DNA from: an uncultured Pseudomonadota bacterium
GTDB taxonomy: Bacteria; Myxococcota_A; UBA796; SXON01
NCBI GenBank assembly: GCA_903921785.1
Contig: CAIXRH010000009.1
Span: forward strand, 1-60,724
DNA length: 60,724 bases
Direction of reading: 5' to 3'
Made by a program: the position numbers and the translations under genes. The notes under the pieces were generated by a model, which was not told where the DNA came from, did not search any database, and worked only from the letters and a program-made list of their open reading frames with translations. How positions within the stretch are numbered: the stretch's first letter is position 1; each line of letters opens with the position of its first letter. Shown one piece after another: positions 1-7,672 of this stretch.

Positions 1-1
1 G

Positions 2-55
2 CCGCCGCGCGCGCCCCGGAAACGAGCGGTGGACGCCGCCGCCGCGCGCGCATAG
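2..55 (+). CDS. Possible 3' end of a gene entering from the left
   Basis: An open frame runs from the left edge to a TAG at 53-55 and would encode 17 Arg/Ala-rich residues ending VDAAAARA. It lies on the same strand as the next gene and stops 10 bases before it. Any frame stays open easily at this GC content, so this is only a weak suggestion of a truncated upstream gene. No function can be given. Confidence 0.25.
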   Translation, partial: PPRAPRKRAVDAAAARA

Positions 56-65
56 CCCCGCCGCG

Positions 66-356
66 ATGGTGCCCGCTCCCGACTCCAACGCCCCCGAAGC
101 CCGCCCCGCGGCGCCGCCGGCGGCCTCCCCGAGCGCCGAGGGCGCCGAGTCGCTCGGCGAGCACCACGGCTTCGAGGCCGATCCGCGCCGCCAGCAGGAG
201 CTGCGGGCGCAGCGCTGGGCGGGGGTGATCCTGGTCGTGATCGGCACGGCCTTCGCGGTCTTCACGCTCGGCGCCCCGGTGCGCACCGGCTGGCTGGCCG
301 CCGCGCCGATCGTGGTCGGGGTGGGGTTCCTGGTCCGGACGCTGCGGAGGCGGTGA
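66..356 (+). CDS. Small two-helix membrane protein, unknown function
   Basis: This 96-residue protein has about 45 Pro/Ala/Glu-rich residues, followed by two hydrophobic segments at about residues 51-71 and 74-93 and an Arg-rich C-terminus. It looks like a small inner-membrane protein with a cytoplasmic disordered tail. I do not recognise a family. The stop codon overlaps the GTG start of the next gene (GTGA), so the two are probably translationally coupled. The ATG at 66 lacks a clear ribosome binding site. Confidence 0.6.
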   Translation: MVPAPDSNAPEARPAAPPAASPSAEGAESLGEHHGFEADPRRQQELRAQRWAGVILVVIGTAFAVFTLGAPVRTGWLAAAPIVVGVGFLVRTLRRR

Positions 357-751
357 GCGTGGCGGAGGGTTCGCGCGCCGGGACGTACGGGCGGTGTCCG
401 CACTGCGGGATTCAGGTGCGCTTCTCCGCCAGCGGGGCGTGCCCGTCGTGCGGGCGCGCCGAGGGCGCCCCCGTCACCGCGGCCGATGCGGCCCGCGCCG
501 CCGGCAACCGCGCCGACGACGCGCGGCGCGCCCACCAGGACAAGGTCGGCGTTCCCCGAACGATGTCGAGCAGCGACTGGATGTCCATCGGCGCGGGGGT
601 CTTCGGGCTGTTGGTGGGCTGCGCGCTCACCGTGGTGACGTACCTCCAGCGGGACGAAACCGAGCGCCACGTGTTCTTCTCGCCGCTGCTCGTGATCGGC
701 GGCGTGCTGCTCATCGGCCGCGGGCTCGTCGGGGCGCCTCGGGGGCGGTGA
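353..751 (+). CDS. Zinc-ribbon membrane protein
   Basis: The 132-residue product starts with a short zinc ribbon: CPHCG at residues 15-19 and CPSCG at 30-34, two knuckles suited to binding one zinc ion. An Ala/Arg-rich linker follows, then two predicted membrane helices at about 75-98 and 107-127. The GTG start overlaps the stop of the upstream membrane protein, so the two form a small operon. Zinc-ribbon plus membrane-helix proteins are common and mostly uncharacterised. The ribbon should face the cytoplasm; the partner is unknown. Confidence 0.7.
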   Translation: MSVAEGSRAGTYGRCPHCGIQVRFSASGACPSCGRAEGAPVTAADAARAAGNRADDARRAHQDKVGVPRTMSSSDWMSIGAGVFGLLVGCALTVVTYLQRDETERHVFFSPLLVIGGVLLIGRGLVGAPRGR

Positions 752-792
752 GCCGCCCGGGTCGACGCGCCCCAACGTCGGATTCGACCCAC

Positions 793-816
793 GCGGCCCC
801 GCGGCCCCGCGGCCCC
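793..816. repeat. Three tandem GCGGCCCC octamers
   Basis: The octamer GCGGCCCC occurs three times head to tail, followed by a degenerate GCCGCCCC. It lies in the 190-bp gap between the zinc-ribbon gene and the next secreted protein. This is a simple repeat likely to arise by slippage. No promoter is evident in the gap. Confidence 0.6.
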
Positions 817-941
817 GCCGCCCCACCGCGACGACCGCGCCACATCACCACGCGTGCTCGCCACCACGATCCAGGTTGACCGAGGGCTTCCTCCGTCGGC
901 ACGCCGCTTGCTGCTCTCTACGGCACACCCCGGACGCTCCG

Positions 942-1679
942 ATGCTCCTCCTCCTCGCCGCCTCCGCCTTCGCCGACGTCGCCTACTGCGCCCCCGGCTC
1001 CGTCGAATACCTCTGGCCCGAGGCCAACGCCGTGGAGGTGCCGACCAACGCCGTCCCGTTCGCCATCGCGAGCCCCTGCCCCGACGAAGGCGGGGACGTC
1101 GTCGGCAGCCTGAAGGACGCCGCGGGCGTCGAGCTCGCCACCGCCACGGTCACCCTGAAGGCGGGGGGCTACTCGGACCTGGTCACCGTCGCGCCCGGGC
1201 CGCTCACGGCCGGCGCCCACTACGACTTCGGGGTGTCCTCTCGCGCGAACGAGGTGGACAGCGGGTTCACCGTCGGCACCGCCGAAGCGGAGGCGCTCAC
1301 TGAGGGCCCCTCGCTCACCCTCTCGGAGGTCACGGTCGAGGGCGAAGGCGGCGGCAATGCCAGCGTCACCGTCGAGGCTCCGGCGGGGGCGCTGGCGATC
1401 GCCGTCTTCGGCAACTCCGGCGACCGCGAGCACCTGATGTCCGCGGCGGACGCCACGAGCTACGCGCTCGCCCTGCAGGTCCTCGTCGCGCCCGGCGAAG
1501 AGTTCTGCGCCTCGGCCTCCGCGCTCGACGCCACCGGCACCTGGACCGACGGCGAGGAGGTCTGCACCACGGCAAAGTCCGGGTACACCTCGATCTGCGG
1601 GGTCACCGGCGCGTCGAGCGTGTCGATGCTCGGCCTCGGGATCGGGGCGCTCCTCGTGGGGCGGCGGCGCGGGCGGTAG
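942..1679 (+). CDS. Secreted Ig-like protein with MYXO-CTERM-like tail
   Basis: The protein has 245 residues when started at the ATG that opens the signal peptide MLLLLAASAFA; an upstream in-frame TTG would bury that signal behind a charged leader. The body suggests Ig-like beta domains: a WPEANAVEVPTN stretch resembling bacterial Ig-like repeats, then Thr/Val/Ala-rich strands. It ends with one Cys (SICG), a hydrophobic helix and an Arg cluster (VGRRRGR), the layout of MYXO-CTERM or related sorting tails, though with a single Cys. It is probably exported and processed at the envelope. Ligand and role are unknown. Confidence 0.65.
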   Translation: MLLLLAASAFADVAYCAPGSVEYLWPEANAVEVPTNAVPFAIASPCPDEGGDVVGSLKDAAGVELATATVTLKAGGYSDLVTVAPGPLTAGAHYDFGVSSRANEVDSGFTVGTAEAEALTEGPSLTLSEVTVEGEGGGNASVTVEAPAGALAIAVFGNSGDREHLMSAADATSYALALQVLVAPGEEFCASASALDATGTWTDGEEVCTTAKSGYTSICGVTGASSVSMLGLGIGALLVGRRRGR

Positions 1680-1700
1680 GGCGCCCGGGGCGTGAGCCCC

Positions 1701-1739
1701 TTGCGCAAGGTTGGTCCGATGGACTAAGCTCAGCGGACC
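1701..1739 (+). promoter_or_regulatory. Promoter and operator-like inverted repeat of the Phd/VapC operon
   Basis: A -35-like TTGCGC at 1701-1706 and a -10-like TAAGCT at 1725-1730 are 18 bp apart. An inverted repeat GGTCCG (1713-1718) / CGGACC (1734-1739) brackets the -10 and ends immediately before the antitoxin ATG. Toxin-antitoxin operons of this type are normally autorepressed by the antitoxin, so this is the likely operator. The placement is seen directly; the function is inferred. Confidence 0.45.
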
Positions 1740-1982
1740 ATGCACCAGTACAACGTCCACGAGGCCAAGACCCAACTGTCGGCGCTGCTGGAGCGGGTGG
1801 AGGCGGGCGAAGAGATCCTCATCGCGCGTGCGGGCTGCCCGATCGCGCGGCTCGTGCCGCTCGCGCCCCAGCGTCAAGCCCGGGTCTTGGGACGCTACGC
1901 CGGCCAGCCGTTCGCCATCGCGGACGACTTCGACGCCCTCCCTCGGGACCTCGTCGACGCCTTCGAAGGCGAGACGCCGTGA
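1740..1982 (+). CDS. Phd/YefM-type antitoxin
   Basis: This is an 80-residue antitoxin of the prevent-host-death family. The N-terminal segment (YNVHEAKTQLSALLERVEAG) is the classic Phd fold opening that dimerises and binds operator DNA. The following EEILIARAGCPIARLVPL is also typical. The C-terminal part should wrap the toxin. Its stop overlaps the GTG of the PIN toxin gene, the usual coupled arrangement with the antitoxin first. The upstream inverted repeat is the likely autoregulatory site. Confidence 0.9.
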   Translation: MHQYNVHEAKTQLSALLERVEAGEEILIARAGCPIARLVPLAPQRQARVLGRYAGQPFAIADDFDALPRDLVDAFEGETP

Positions 1983-2365
1983 GGCTCCTCCTCGACACGC
2001 ACGTGCTGCTGTGGAGCCTCCTCGCGCCGGATCGGCTCTCCCCTGCAACCGCCGATGCCCTCCGGGACCCCGCGAACGTGCTGCTCGCCAGCGCCGTGTC
2101 CGCGTGGGAGATCGCGATCAAACAGTCACTCGGCAAGCTCACCCTCCCCGGCCCCGCCGACCTTTGGCTGCCCGAGGCCTGCTTGTCCACCGGCATCGAC
2201 TGGCTGCCTGTCTCGCCCGCGGACGCGCTGGCGGTGACGCGGCTCCCCTGGCACCACCGGGACCCGTTCGACCGGCTGCTCGTCGCACAGGTTCGGGGTG
2301 GGCTCACGCTCGTCACCCACGACCGGGCGATGGCGCCCTACGGCGTTGCGGTGATGTGGGCCTGA
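1979..2365 (+). CDS. VapC-type PIN-domain toxin ribonuclease
   Basis: The 128-residue PIN-domain protein is probably a metal-dependent RNase neutralised by the adjacent antitoxin. Visible motifs are LLLDTHVLLW with the first acidic residue, SAWEIAIK with the central Glu, and HHRDPFDRLL with the third Asp. This pattern belongs to the PIN subgroup usually paired with Phd antitoxins. It starts with a GTG overlapping the antitoxin stop. All catalytic acids appear intact, so the pair is probably functional. It ends three bases before the convergent YjjJ-like gene. Confidence 0.9.
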   Translation: MRLLLDTHVLLWSLLAPDRLSPATADALRDPANVLLASAVSAWEIAIKQSLGKLTLPGPADLWLPEACLSTGIDWLPVSPADALAVTRLPWHHRDPFDRLLVAQVRGGLTLVTHDRAMAPYGVAVMWA

Positions 2366-2368
2366 CCG

Positions 2369-3688
2369 CTACCCCGGCAGCCGCTCCAACAGCTCCCCGA
2401 ACCGACTGAGCCGTTCGCCGGCCTCCGCCGCGATCCCCCCGAGGCTCCCGCCCACCTCCTCCGCCACGCTCCCCCAGAACCCGAGCGCCGCCGCCAGCGC
2501 CGAGCGTTGCACCGCCGCGTAGCTTGGCGCCGGCTCCGGCAGGGGGAACGGAAGGTCCACGATCGAGCCCGCCCGCGGGAAGTAGTTCATCGGCAGCATG
2601 TCGTAGACCGGCGCCAGCTCGCCGACGACGCCGGCCTCGAAGCGGAAGGAGAGGTTGCCCCCGTGTCGATCGGTGTTGGCGATGAGGGCGCCGAACGTGT
2701 CCAGCCAGCGGGTCGCCGCCACCGCGGACACCGGCACTCGGCGCGACCGCGCCAGCCCAACCACGGAGCTCGTCCAGTCCCGGAGCCCGCCGACGAACGC
2801 TGAATCGAGGGAGAGGAGCGAGACCACGCCCGACCGACCGCCCCCGACCGTACGGTCGAAGCGCTCCACCTCGAGGAAAACCCGGCCGTCCCCCTCGACG
2901 ACGCGACTGCGGGCCGCCGTGAAGCCCGCGGCGGCCACCGCCTCCAAGGCGAGGTGTTCGGCGCGGAGGAGGTCCGCCACGCGCGCTCCCGCACGATCCG
3001 CCACCGGGGGCGAGAACTTCACCAGGACCGGGATTCCCGACCGGGTGGCGAGGAACTTCGGCTGCTCGCCCGCCGCGGAAGAGCCGGGCAGCCCGTCCGC
3101 CAGCGCGCGCTCGGCGAGGGCCGCGTACTCCACCGCGGTTCCGTGCACCGGGTTCACGGGCGCGGCGGTGAGCGCCCGGACCAGCGCCGTGTCTCCCACC
3201 ACGAGGTTCCCCACCGTGTCCACGCCCTCGTGGCGGAGCCAGGCGAGCACGTGATCCCCGGACCAGTAGCGCACGTCGGCGGGGAGGCCGAGCTGCGGCA
3301 CCTCCAGCGGGACCCGGCGCCCGAGGAACCCCGACGGGCGCAGATCGTTGAGGAACCAGGGGAGGTCGTCGTGCCACCCGCCGAGGCCTCCCGCCGGCTC
3401 CACGTAGAACCCCCGGGGACGCACCGGGCAGAGCGTGGCGAGGTGCCGCGAGCCGCGGGCGGTGACCTCGTAGACCGGCAACGGGTCCTCCACGCCGGGG
3501 ATGACCCGGCGTGCCGCGTACCGCGTCGCGCGCGCCCTCCCGGCCACGAGCACCGCCGGCTCCTCCCGCACCACCCGCGAGAACGTGGGCTGGCTGACCC
3601 CGAGCGCCTGGACCAACTCCGGCGCCCCGGACGGCCCCCGCGCCCGGAGCTGCACGAGGAGGGACTGCGCGAGCGGTGAACGTTCCAT
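2369..3688 (-). CDS. HipA-family kinase, YjjJ/HipH-like
   Basis: The 439-residue protein begins with a winged-helix segment (PELVQALGVSQPTFSRVVRE, about residues 23-42) and continues into a HipA-type kinase fold. ATP-loop-like GEQPKFLATRSG and the catalytic loop NTDRHGGN (Asp340, Asn345) are present, followed by VYDMLP as the metal-binding Asp motif. N-terminal HTH plus HipA kinase is the layout of E. coli YjjJ (HipH), which lacks a HipB partner. No hipB-like gene adjoins this one. The start at 3688 was preferred over an upstream one because it follows a good AT-rich promoter. Confidence 0.8.
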   Translation of the reverse strand: MERSPLAQSLLVQLRARGPSGAPELVQALGVSQPTFSRVVREEPAVLVAGRARATRYAARRVIPGVEDPLPVYEVTARGSRHLATLCPVRPRGFYVEPAGGLGGWHDDLPWFLNDLRPSGFLGRRVPLEVPQLGLPADVRYWSGDHVLAWLRHEGVDTVGNLVVGDTALVRALTAAPVNPVHGTAVEYAALAERALADGLPGSSAAGEQPKFLATRSGIPVLVKFSPPVADRAGARVADLLRAEHLALEAVAAAGFTAARSRVVEGDGRVFLEVERFDRTVGGGRSGVVSLLSLDSAFVGGLRDWTSSVVGLARSRRVPVSAVAATRWLDTFGALIANTDRHGGNLSFRFEAGVVGELAPVYDMLPMNYFPRAGSIVDLPFPLPEPAPSYAAVQRSALAAALGFWGSVAEEVGGSLGGIAAEAGERLSRFGELLERLPG

Positions 3689-3702
3689 GAATAGATTTAT
3701 GG

Positions 3703-3730
3703 ATACTAAGAGCCCTGGATCAAGAGTCAA
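3703..3730 (-). promoter_or_regulatory. Sigma-70-like promoter of the YjjJ/HipA-like gene
   Basis: On the minus strand TTGACT (3730-3725) and TAGTAT (3708-3703) are separated by 16 bp, a near-consensus housekeeping promoter 15 bp upstream of the ATG. The surrounding 80 bp are strikingly AT-rich compared with the rest of the window. Confidence 0.6.
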
Positions 3731-3777
3731 TCATTCCAAAGGCTGTCGCCCCATATCGCCCGAGAATGAATCGATAC

Positions 3778-4464
3778 TCAAGCCCCGGCCAACCCCCGGA
3801 CCAACGCGAGGATCCACCCATGCCCTGCCGCGAAGTCGGGCACCTGCAGGTCGGGACCGGCGGCCGCCAAGACCTCGGGCGTGGCGAAGCCGGTCTCCAC
3901 CACCACGACCCGGGCGCCGCCCGCACGGGCACAGCGGACGTCTGCCGCGGTGTCGCCGATGACCACGACCTCGCCCACGGAGAGGCCGAGGGCGGCGGCG
4001 CGGGCCCGGGCGGCAGGGACGAGCCCGTCCCGGTCGAGCGCGTCTTCGGAGTACACGCCCCAAGAGAAGGTCCCGCCGAGGCCGGCGGCGGCCAGCTTCA
4101 CGGCGGCGCCGGGCGACCAATTGCCGGTGAGCAGCGCCACGTGGGCGTGGCCGGCGAGCGCGTCGAGCAGCTCGAAGATGCCGGGGAGCCGCTCGGTACG
4201 CGATGGATCGGTGAGCAGGCGCGCCAATGCCGAGAGGTACCGCGCCTGGAGCGCGGGCGTCTGCACCGGCGCCCACTTCACCCCGAAGCGCGCCGCCACG
4301 TCCTGGCAGATCACGTCGTCCGTCGCGCCGGCGATGTGGACGCCCTCGGTGGCGTCGGGCCAGCCGTGGAGCTCGGCGAACGCTTCGTCCAGCGCCACGC
4401 GGCCGGCGCCGCGGGTGCGCAGGAGCGTCCCGTCGATGTCGAAGAGCACCAGGGGGAGGGCCAT
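3778..4464 (-). CDS. HAD-superfamily phosphatase, phosphoglycolate phosphatase-like
   Basis: This 228-residue HAD hydrolase has motif I DIDGT near the N-terminus (nucleophile and acid Asp), motif II LLTGN, a Lys in the following helix, and motif IV VIGDTAADV. An alpha-helical cap lies between motifs I and II. It resembles the phosphoglycolate phosphatase/beta-phosphoglucomutase-like branch that removes phosphate from small metabolites in the cytoplasm. The substrate cannot be told from sequence. It is transcribed divergently from the next gene. Confidence 0.8.
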   Translation of the reverse strand: MALPLVLFDIDGTLLRTRGAGRVALDEAFAELHGWPDATEGVHIAGATDDVICQDVAARFGVKWAPVQTPALQARYLSALARLLTDPSRTERLPGIFELLDALAGHAHVALLTGNWSPGAAVKLAAAGLGGTFSWGVYSEDALDRDGLVPAARARAAALGLSVGEVVVIGDTAADVRCARAGGARVVVVETGFATPEVLAAAGPDLQVPDFAAGHGWILALVRGLAGA

Positions 4465-4564
4465 CGCCGCGGTCTACCTCAGCGACGTGAACCGGCCCAC
4501 CGCCCGAATCCGAAACGCGCCGGAACCGCTCGCCGCGGCCGTTGTCGGGTGTACACTCGGAGGC

Positions 4565-5044
4565 ATGGCGACCCGCGTGCGTGTATGGCATCCGGACTAC
4601 CCGCCGAGCTGGACCGAGCGACTGCTCGACCTGTTCCACGGGTTCGTCCCCGAGCCGGCCCCCGCCGGGGTCGACCTCACGCTCATGGCCAACCGCGAGC
4701 TGCGCACCGTCCGCGCCTTCCTCGACGAGTGCGGGCCGGTCGTGCTCCTCGGCCACGAGATGGTGAAGGCCGACAGCCGTTGGGCCATGCCGCAAGGTGC
4801 CGCCGAGCGCCGCGCCGCCGCCGAATCGCTCGCGCTCCGCCTCCGCTTCGGCCAGGTCCACCCCGGCGAGCTCCGCCTGCCGATGGCCACCCGCTGGTTC
4901 GAGCTCCTGGAGCTCCCCAACGGTGGCACCCGCTGCCTCATCCGCCTCGTCGACGGGCCGTCGCCCCACCTCCGCAGCTTCCTCGCCGCGAACCTGGGCA
5001 CCGACCCGCGCGGCCCGTGGACCGAGGTCGCGGTCGGCGGGTAA
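4565..5044 (+). CDS. Conserved-looking hypothetical protein
   Basis: The 159-residue soluble protein has no signal peptide. The start at 4565 is supported by a CGGAGG sequence just upstream; longer upstream readings enter the divergent gene. The protein contains VVLLGHEMVKADSRWAMPQG followed by a basic Ala/Leu-rich helix and a C-terminal alpha/beta stretch. I do not recognise a family. It is followed by a gap holding a copy of the dispersed intergenic repeat. Confidence 0.6.
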   Translation: MATRVRVWHPDYPPSWTERLLDLFHGFVPEPAPAGVDLTLMANRELRTVRAFLDECGPVVLLGHEMVKADSRWAMPQGAAERRAAAESLALRLRFGQVHPGELRLPMATRWFELLELPNGGTRCLIRLVDGPSPHLRSFLAANLGTDPRGPWTEVAVGG

Positions 5045-5056
5045 CGACGCCGGGTG

Positions 5057-5147
5057 CCAAGGGGCGGGTGGCGCTTCACCGGCCTTCCCCCCGGACCCCT
5101 CGGCGGTCGAGGCACCACCGGCGGCGAGAATGGGCGTGCGGGCGGCT
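5057..5147 (+). repeat. Dispersed intergenic repeat, copy A
   Basis: This belongs to a family of roughly 90 bp seen at least six times in the window. It opens with CCAAGGGGCGGGTGG, contains GGCGGTCGAGG at 5102-5112, and then GGCGGCGAGAATGG at 5120-5133 followed by a GCGGGCGG tail. It lies in the 209-bp gap before the arsR-type gene. No reading frame is needed to explain it. Confidence 0.7.
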
Positions 5148-5253
5148 GAGCCCACGGCGGCGCCCCGCCCGTGGAGCGGGACCGACCACGCGCCTCCACG
5201 CCGACGCGTCGGAAAAAGTTGACCGGTTGGCGCCGCCGGCGTAGAGCGGCTGC

Positions 5254-5565
5254 GTGTCCCCCGACGTCTTCGACGCGATCGGCAACCCGATCCGCCGCGA
5301 CCTGCTCGCGCTGCTCCGCGCCGGCCCCAAGCCGGTGAACGTGCTCGCCGCCCACTTCGATCGCGGTCGCCCCGCGATCTCGGAGCATCTTCGGGTGCTC
5401 CGCGAGGTCGGGCTCGTGCGCGAGGAGCCGCGTGGGCGCGAGCGCTACTACCACCTCGACGCCGCGCCCCTGCGCGACGTGGAGGCGTGGCTGCGCGAGT
5501 ACCAGACCTTCTGGGCCACGAAGCCCACCGATCTGTCCACCCTCCTCGACGGAGAGACCCCGTGA
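5254..5565 (+). CDS. ArsR-family winged-helix regulator
   Basis: The 103-residue ArsR/SmtB-type repressor starts with GTG. The winged-helix DNA-binding region is clear: FDAIGNPIRRDLLALL, then FDRGRPAISEHLRVLREVGLV (recognition helix) and the wing REEPRGRERYYHLD. No Cys cluster for metal sensing is visible. This subgroup is commonly followed by an SRPBCC (AHSA1-type) gene, as here, where the stop overlaps the next GTG (GTGA). It probably autoregulates this two-gene operon. Confidence 0.9.
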   Translation: MSPDVFDAIGNPIRRDLLALLRAGPKPVNVLAAHFDRGRPAISEHLRVLREVGLVREEPRGRERYYHLDAAPLRDVEAWLREYQTFWATKPTDLSTLLDGETP

Positions 5566-5963
5566 CCACCGCCATCGTCGCCGACACCTTCTTCGCGCAC
5601 CCGCCCGCCCGCGTCTGGGCCGCCCTCACCGACCCCGCGAAGCTCTCCCGGTGGCTGATGCCCACCGACTTCCGGGCCGAGCTCGGCGCCACCTTCACCC
5701 TGGACGCCGGGCAGTGGGGCAAGATCCAGTGCGAGGTCCTTGAGCTGGTCCCCGAGTCCACCCTCAAGATCTCCTGGAAGGCCCAGATGCTCGACACCAC
5801 TGTCACGTGGCGGCTGGTGGCGGAGGGGGCCGGCACCCGCCTGCACCTCGAGCACGCCGGGTTCGACCTCGCCAACCCCATGCACCAGTTCGCCTACAAC
5901 GGGATGAAGGGCGGGTGGTCCGGGAACATCCCCGAGCGGCTGGCGGCGATCCTGGCGGAGTGA
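5562..5963 (+). CDS. SRPBCC/AHSA1-type ligand-binding protein
   Basis: This 133-residue START/SRPBCC-fold protein has the AHSA1 signature FAHPPARVWAALTDPAKLSRW at the N-terminus and a C-terminal helix GGWSGNIPERLAAIL that closes the hydrophobic cavity. The family binds hydrophobic ligands; the ligand is unknown. The GTG start overlaps the stop of the ArsR gene, and the pairing is common across bacteria. Confidence 0.9.
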   Translation: MTTAIVADTFFAHPPARVWAALTDPAKLSRWLMPTDFRAELGATFTLDAGQWGKIQCEVLELVPESTLKISWKAQMLDTTVTWRLVAEGAGTRLHLEHAGFDLANPMHQFAYNGMKGGWSGNIPERLAAILAE

Positions 5964-6033
5964 TCGTCCGGCGGAGCTGCGACAGCGGCCCGACCGCCGC
6001 ACGCCACGCCGAAGTCGCCGACTCGCTGCGGCA

Positions 6034-6114
6034 GGGATTGAGCGGAGGGCCGCAGGCCCGCAGCGAAAGCCCGGCGACCGCCGCAGGCGGGCGGCCGCCA
6101 CGCCCAGGAATCCC
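6034..6114. repeat. Structured intergenic element with three stems
   Basis: An outer inverted repeat GGGATT (6034-6039) / AATCCC (6109-6114) encloses two short hairpins, GGGCC-gca-GGCCC (6047-6059) and CCGCC-gca-GGCGG (6078-6090). Together they form a three-way-junction-like fold of 81 nt placed just beyond the M14 carboxypeptidase stop. From memory, similar REP-type elements with a GAGCGGAGGGCCGCAGGCCC core occur in other Proteobacteria. It may also act as a terminator between the convergent genes. Confidence 0.55.
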
Positions 6115-6117
6115 GGG

Positions 6118-7629
6118 CTACCGCACCCGCCACACGTCCAGGTCCGACCCCGGATCCGCGGCGTCCACCAACCCGTTCTCGATGGGCCCGTCGTCGCTCT
6201 CCGGCTCGCAGAGGTACACCGCCACCGCGCCGTGCGGCTGGTCGGTCTTCACCACGCCCCAGCCGGCCGGGACACTACGGGTTTGCCGCGACCACGACAC
6301 CCGCACGTCCTCCGTGCGCGCGGCCTCCAGGATGCCGCGGCCCGCCGTGGCACCGTAGCCCTCCACCTTGGGGATCTCCGCCTCCACCGCGCCCTCTGCT
6401 CCCTCCACCACCAGCCCGTGGCCGCGCAGCTTCGCCGCCAGCCGCGGCGAGACCGCATACGCCCGCGGCCGGTCCACCACGGTGGTTCCGACGAAGCGGT
6501 GCACCAAGGGGAGCGTCACCTCGCTGGGGGCGCCGTCGAGCGTGCGCGGGGTGCGGGTGAGGATGGTGGTGGGCTCAGGGAAAGCCGTGAGCTTGTATCG
6601 CACCGCCACCCGCGCAGGTGGGGTGCGGGCTCCGGCCACCACGTCCCGGACCGTGTCCGCGTTTGCCGCGACGAATCGGAGCGACTCCCACATCCAGGCG
6701 TAGGCCACCCCGACCCGGTCTGCGAAGGAGATGTAGCTGTACGCTTCGAGCAGGAGGTCCATGCGCCCACAGAGGCCGCGGTAGTTGCTGCCGAAGCGGG
6801 GGTGATGGGGGTAGGTGACCCAGCCCTCGCCCACGCGGGAGGCGGGGTCCACGTCAGCGTCGGCTTCCATCAGCCGCTCGTCTTCCAGGAAGTTCCCGTA
6901 CCAACCCGAGTCGTAGCCGTGGTCGGCCCTCACGGCCGCCGCGACGGCGGGGGTGAGGAGCTGCCGCATGTAGTCGATGGGCTCCGCTCGACCGCTCTCC
7001 ACCGTGTGGGGAATGTCGTACGTCATCGCGAAGCGGTGCACGCTGCCGTTGGTGGCGTGGTTGTCGATGCTGAGCTCCGGCTCCCAGCGTTGCCACAGCC
7101 GGGTCGCCCAGTCGCGCATCTCCGCGGCGTCCTGCCGGAGGTAGTCCCGGTTGAGGTTGATCTTGGCGGCGTTCACCCGCGTCCCGACGCCGGAGTCGGG
7201 GCCGAGCTGGCCGGTGAGCTTGGGGAGCTTCAGCTCGCGATTGCCCGGGTCGATCGCGTCGTTGCCGTCGGGGTTGAACAGCGGGAGCACCAGCAGGGTG
7301 AGGCTGCGCAGCACGTCGCCGCGGGTCGACGAGAGCAGGTCTCGAACCAGCATCAAGCAGCCTTCTTTGCCCTCCACCTCACCCGCGTGGATTCCGCTCT
7401 GGATGAGCACCACGGGCACCCCGGCGCGGCGGCTCGCTTCGGGCGTCGTGAACCCGTGCGCCGAGAGCACGAGCAGCGGGAGGTCCCGGCCACCGGGGCT
7501 GGTCCCGATCGACGTGACGTGAAGCCGGCGATCGCCAAGGGCTTTGAGCCCCTCCACGAACGCCATCACGTCGGCGTGGCGGGAGGTCTCCTGGTAGCGG
7601 GTGCTTTCGGCGCGGGTGAGGAGCGGCAT
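6118..7629 (-). CDS. M14-family zinc carboxypeptidase
   Basis: The 503-residue protein carries the zinc motif HAGEVEGKE (HxxE) after a VVLIQSGI strand, then NLNRDYLRQD and DNHATNG, which supply substrate-binding residues and the third zinc ligand. FNPDGND is also typical of M14 peptidases. No signal peptide is obvious at MPLLTRAEST, so the location is uncertain. The C-terminal 150 residues form an extra beta-rich domain. It probably removes C-terminal residues from peptides. It is convergent with the SRPBCC gene. Confidence 0.85.
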   Translation of the reverse strand: MPLLTRAESTRYQETSRHADVMAFVEGLKALGDRRLHVTSIGTSPGGRDLPLLVLSAHGFTTPEASRRAGVPVVLIQSGIHAGEVEGKEGCLMLVRDLLSSTRGDVLRSLTLLVLPLFNPDGNDAIDPGNRELKLPKLTGQLGPDSGVGTRVNAAKINLNRDYLRQDAAEMRDWATRLWQRWEPELSIDNHATNGSVHRFAMTYDIPHTVESGRAEPIDYMRQLLTPAVAAAVRADHGYDSGWYGNFLEDERLMEADADVDPASRVGEGWVTYPHHPRFGSNYRGLCGRMDLLLEAYSYISFADRVGVAYAWMWESLRFVAANADTVRDVVAGARTPPARVAVRYKLTAFPEPTTILTRTPRTLDGAPSEVTLPLVHRFVGTTVVDRPRAYAVSPRLAAKLRGHGLVVEGAEGAVEAEIPKVEGYGATAGRGILEAARTEDVRVSWSRQTRSVPAGWGVVKTDQPHGAVAVYLCEPESDDGPIENGLVDAADPGSDLDVWRVR

Positions 7630-7672
7630 CCACGCAAGCTATTCCGCTGCCGGGCGGTCGCCCCCTCCGCCC

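Noticed and set aside
793-816. Tandem octamers considered as a CRISPR-like array
   Set aside because: The units are contiguous with no spacers. No cas genes are present, and no spacer-repeat array was seen anywhere in the window.
3689-3777. A hidden hipB antitoxin upstream of the HipA-like kinase
   Set aside because: The 89-bp gap is too short and holds only a promoter; YjjJ-type proteins carry their own HTH.
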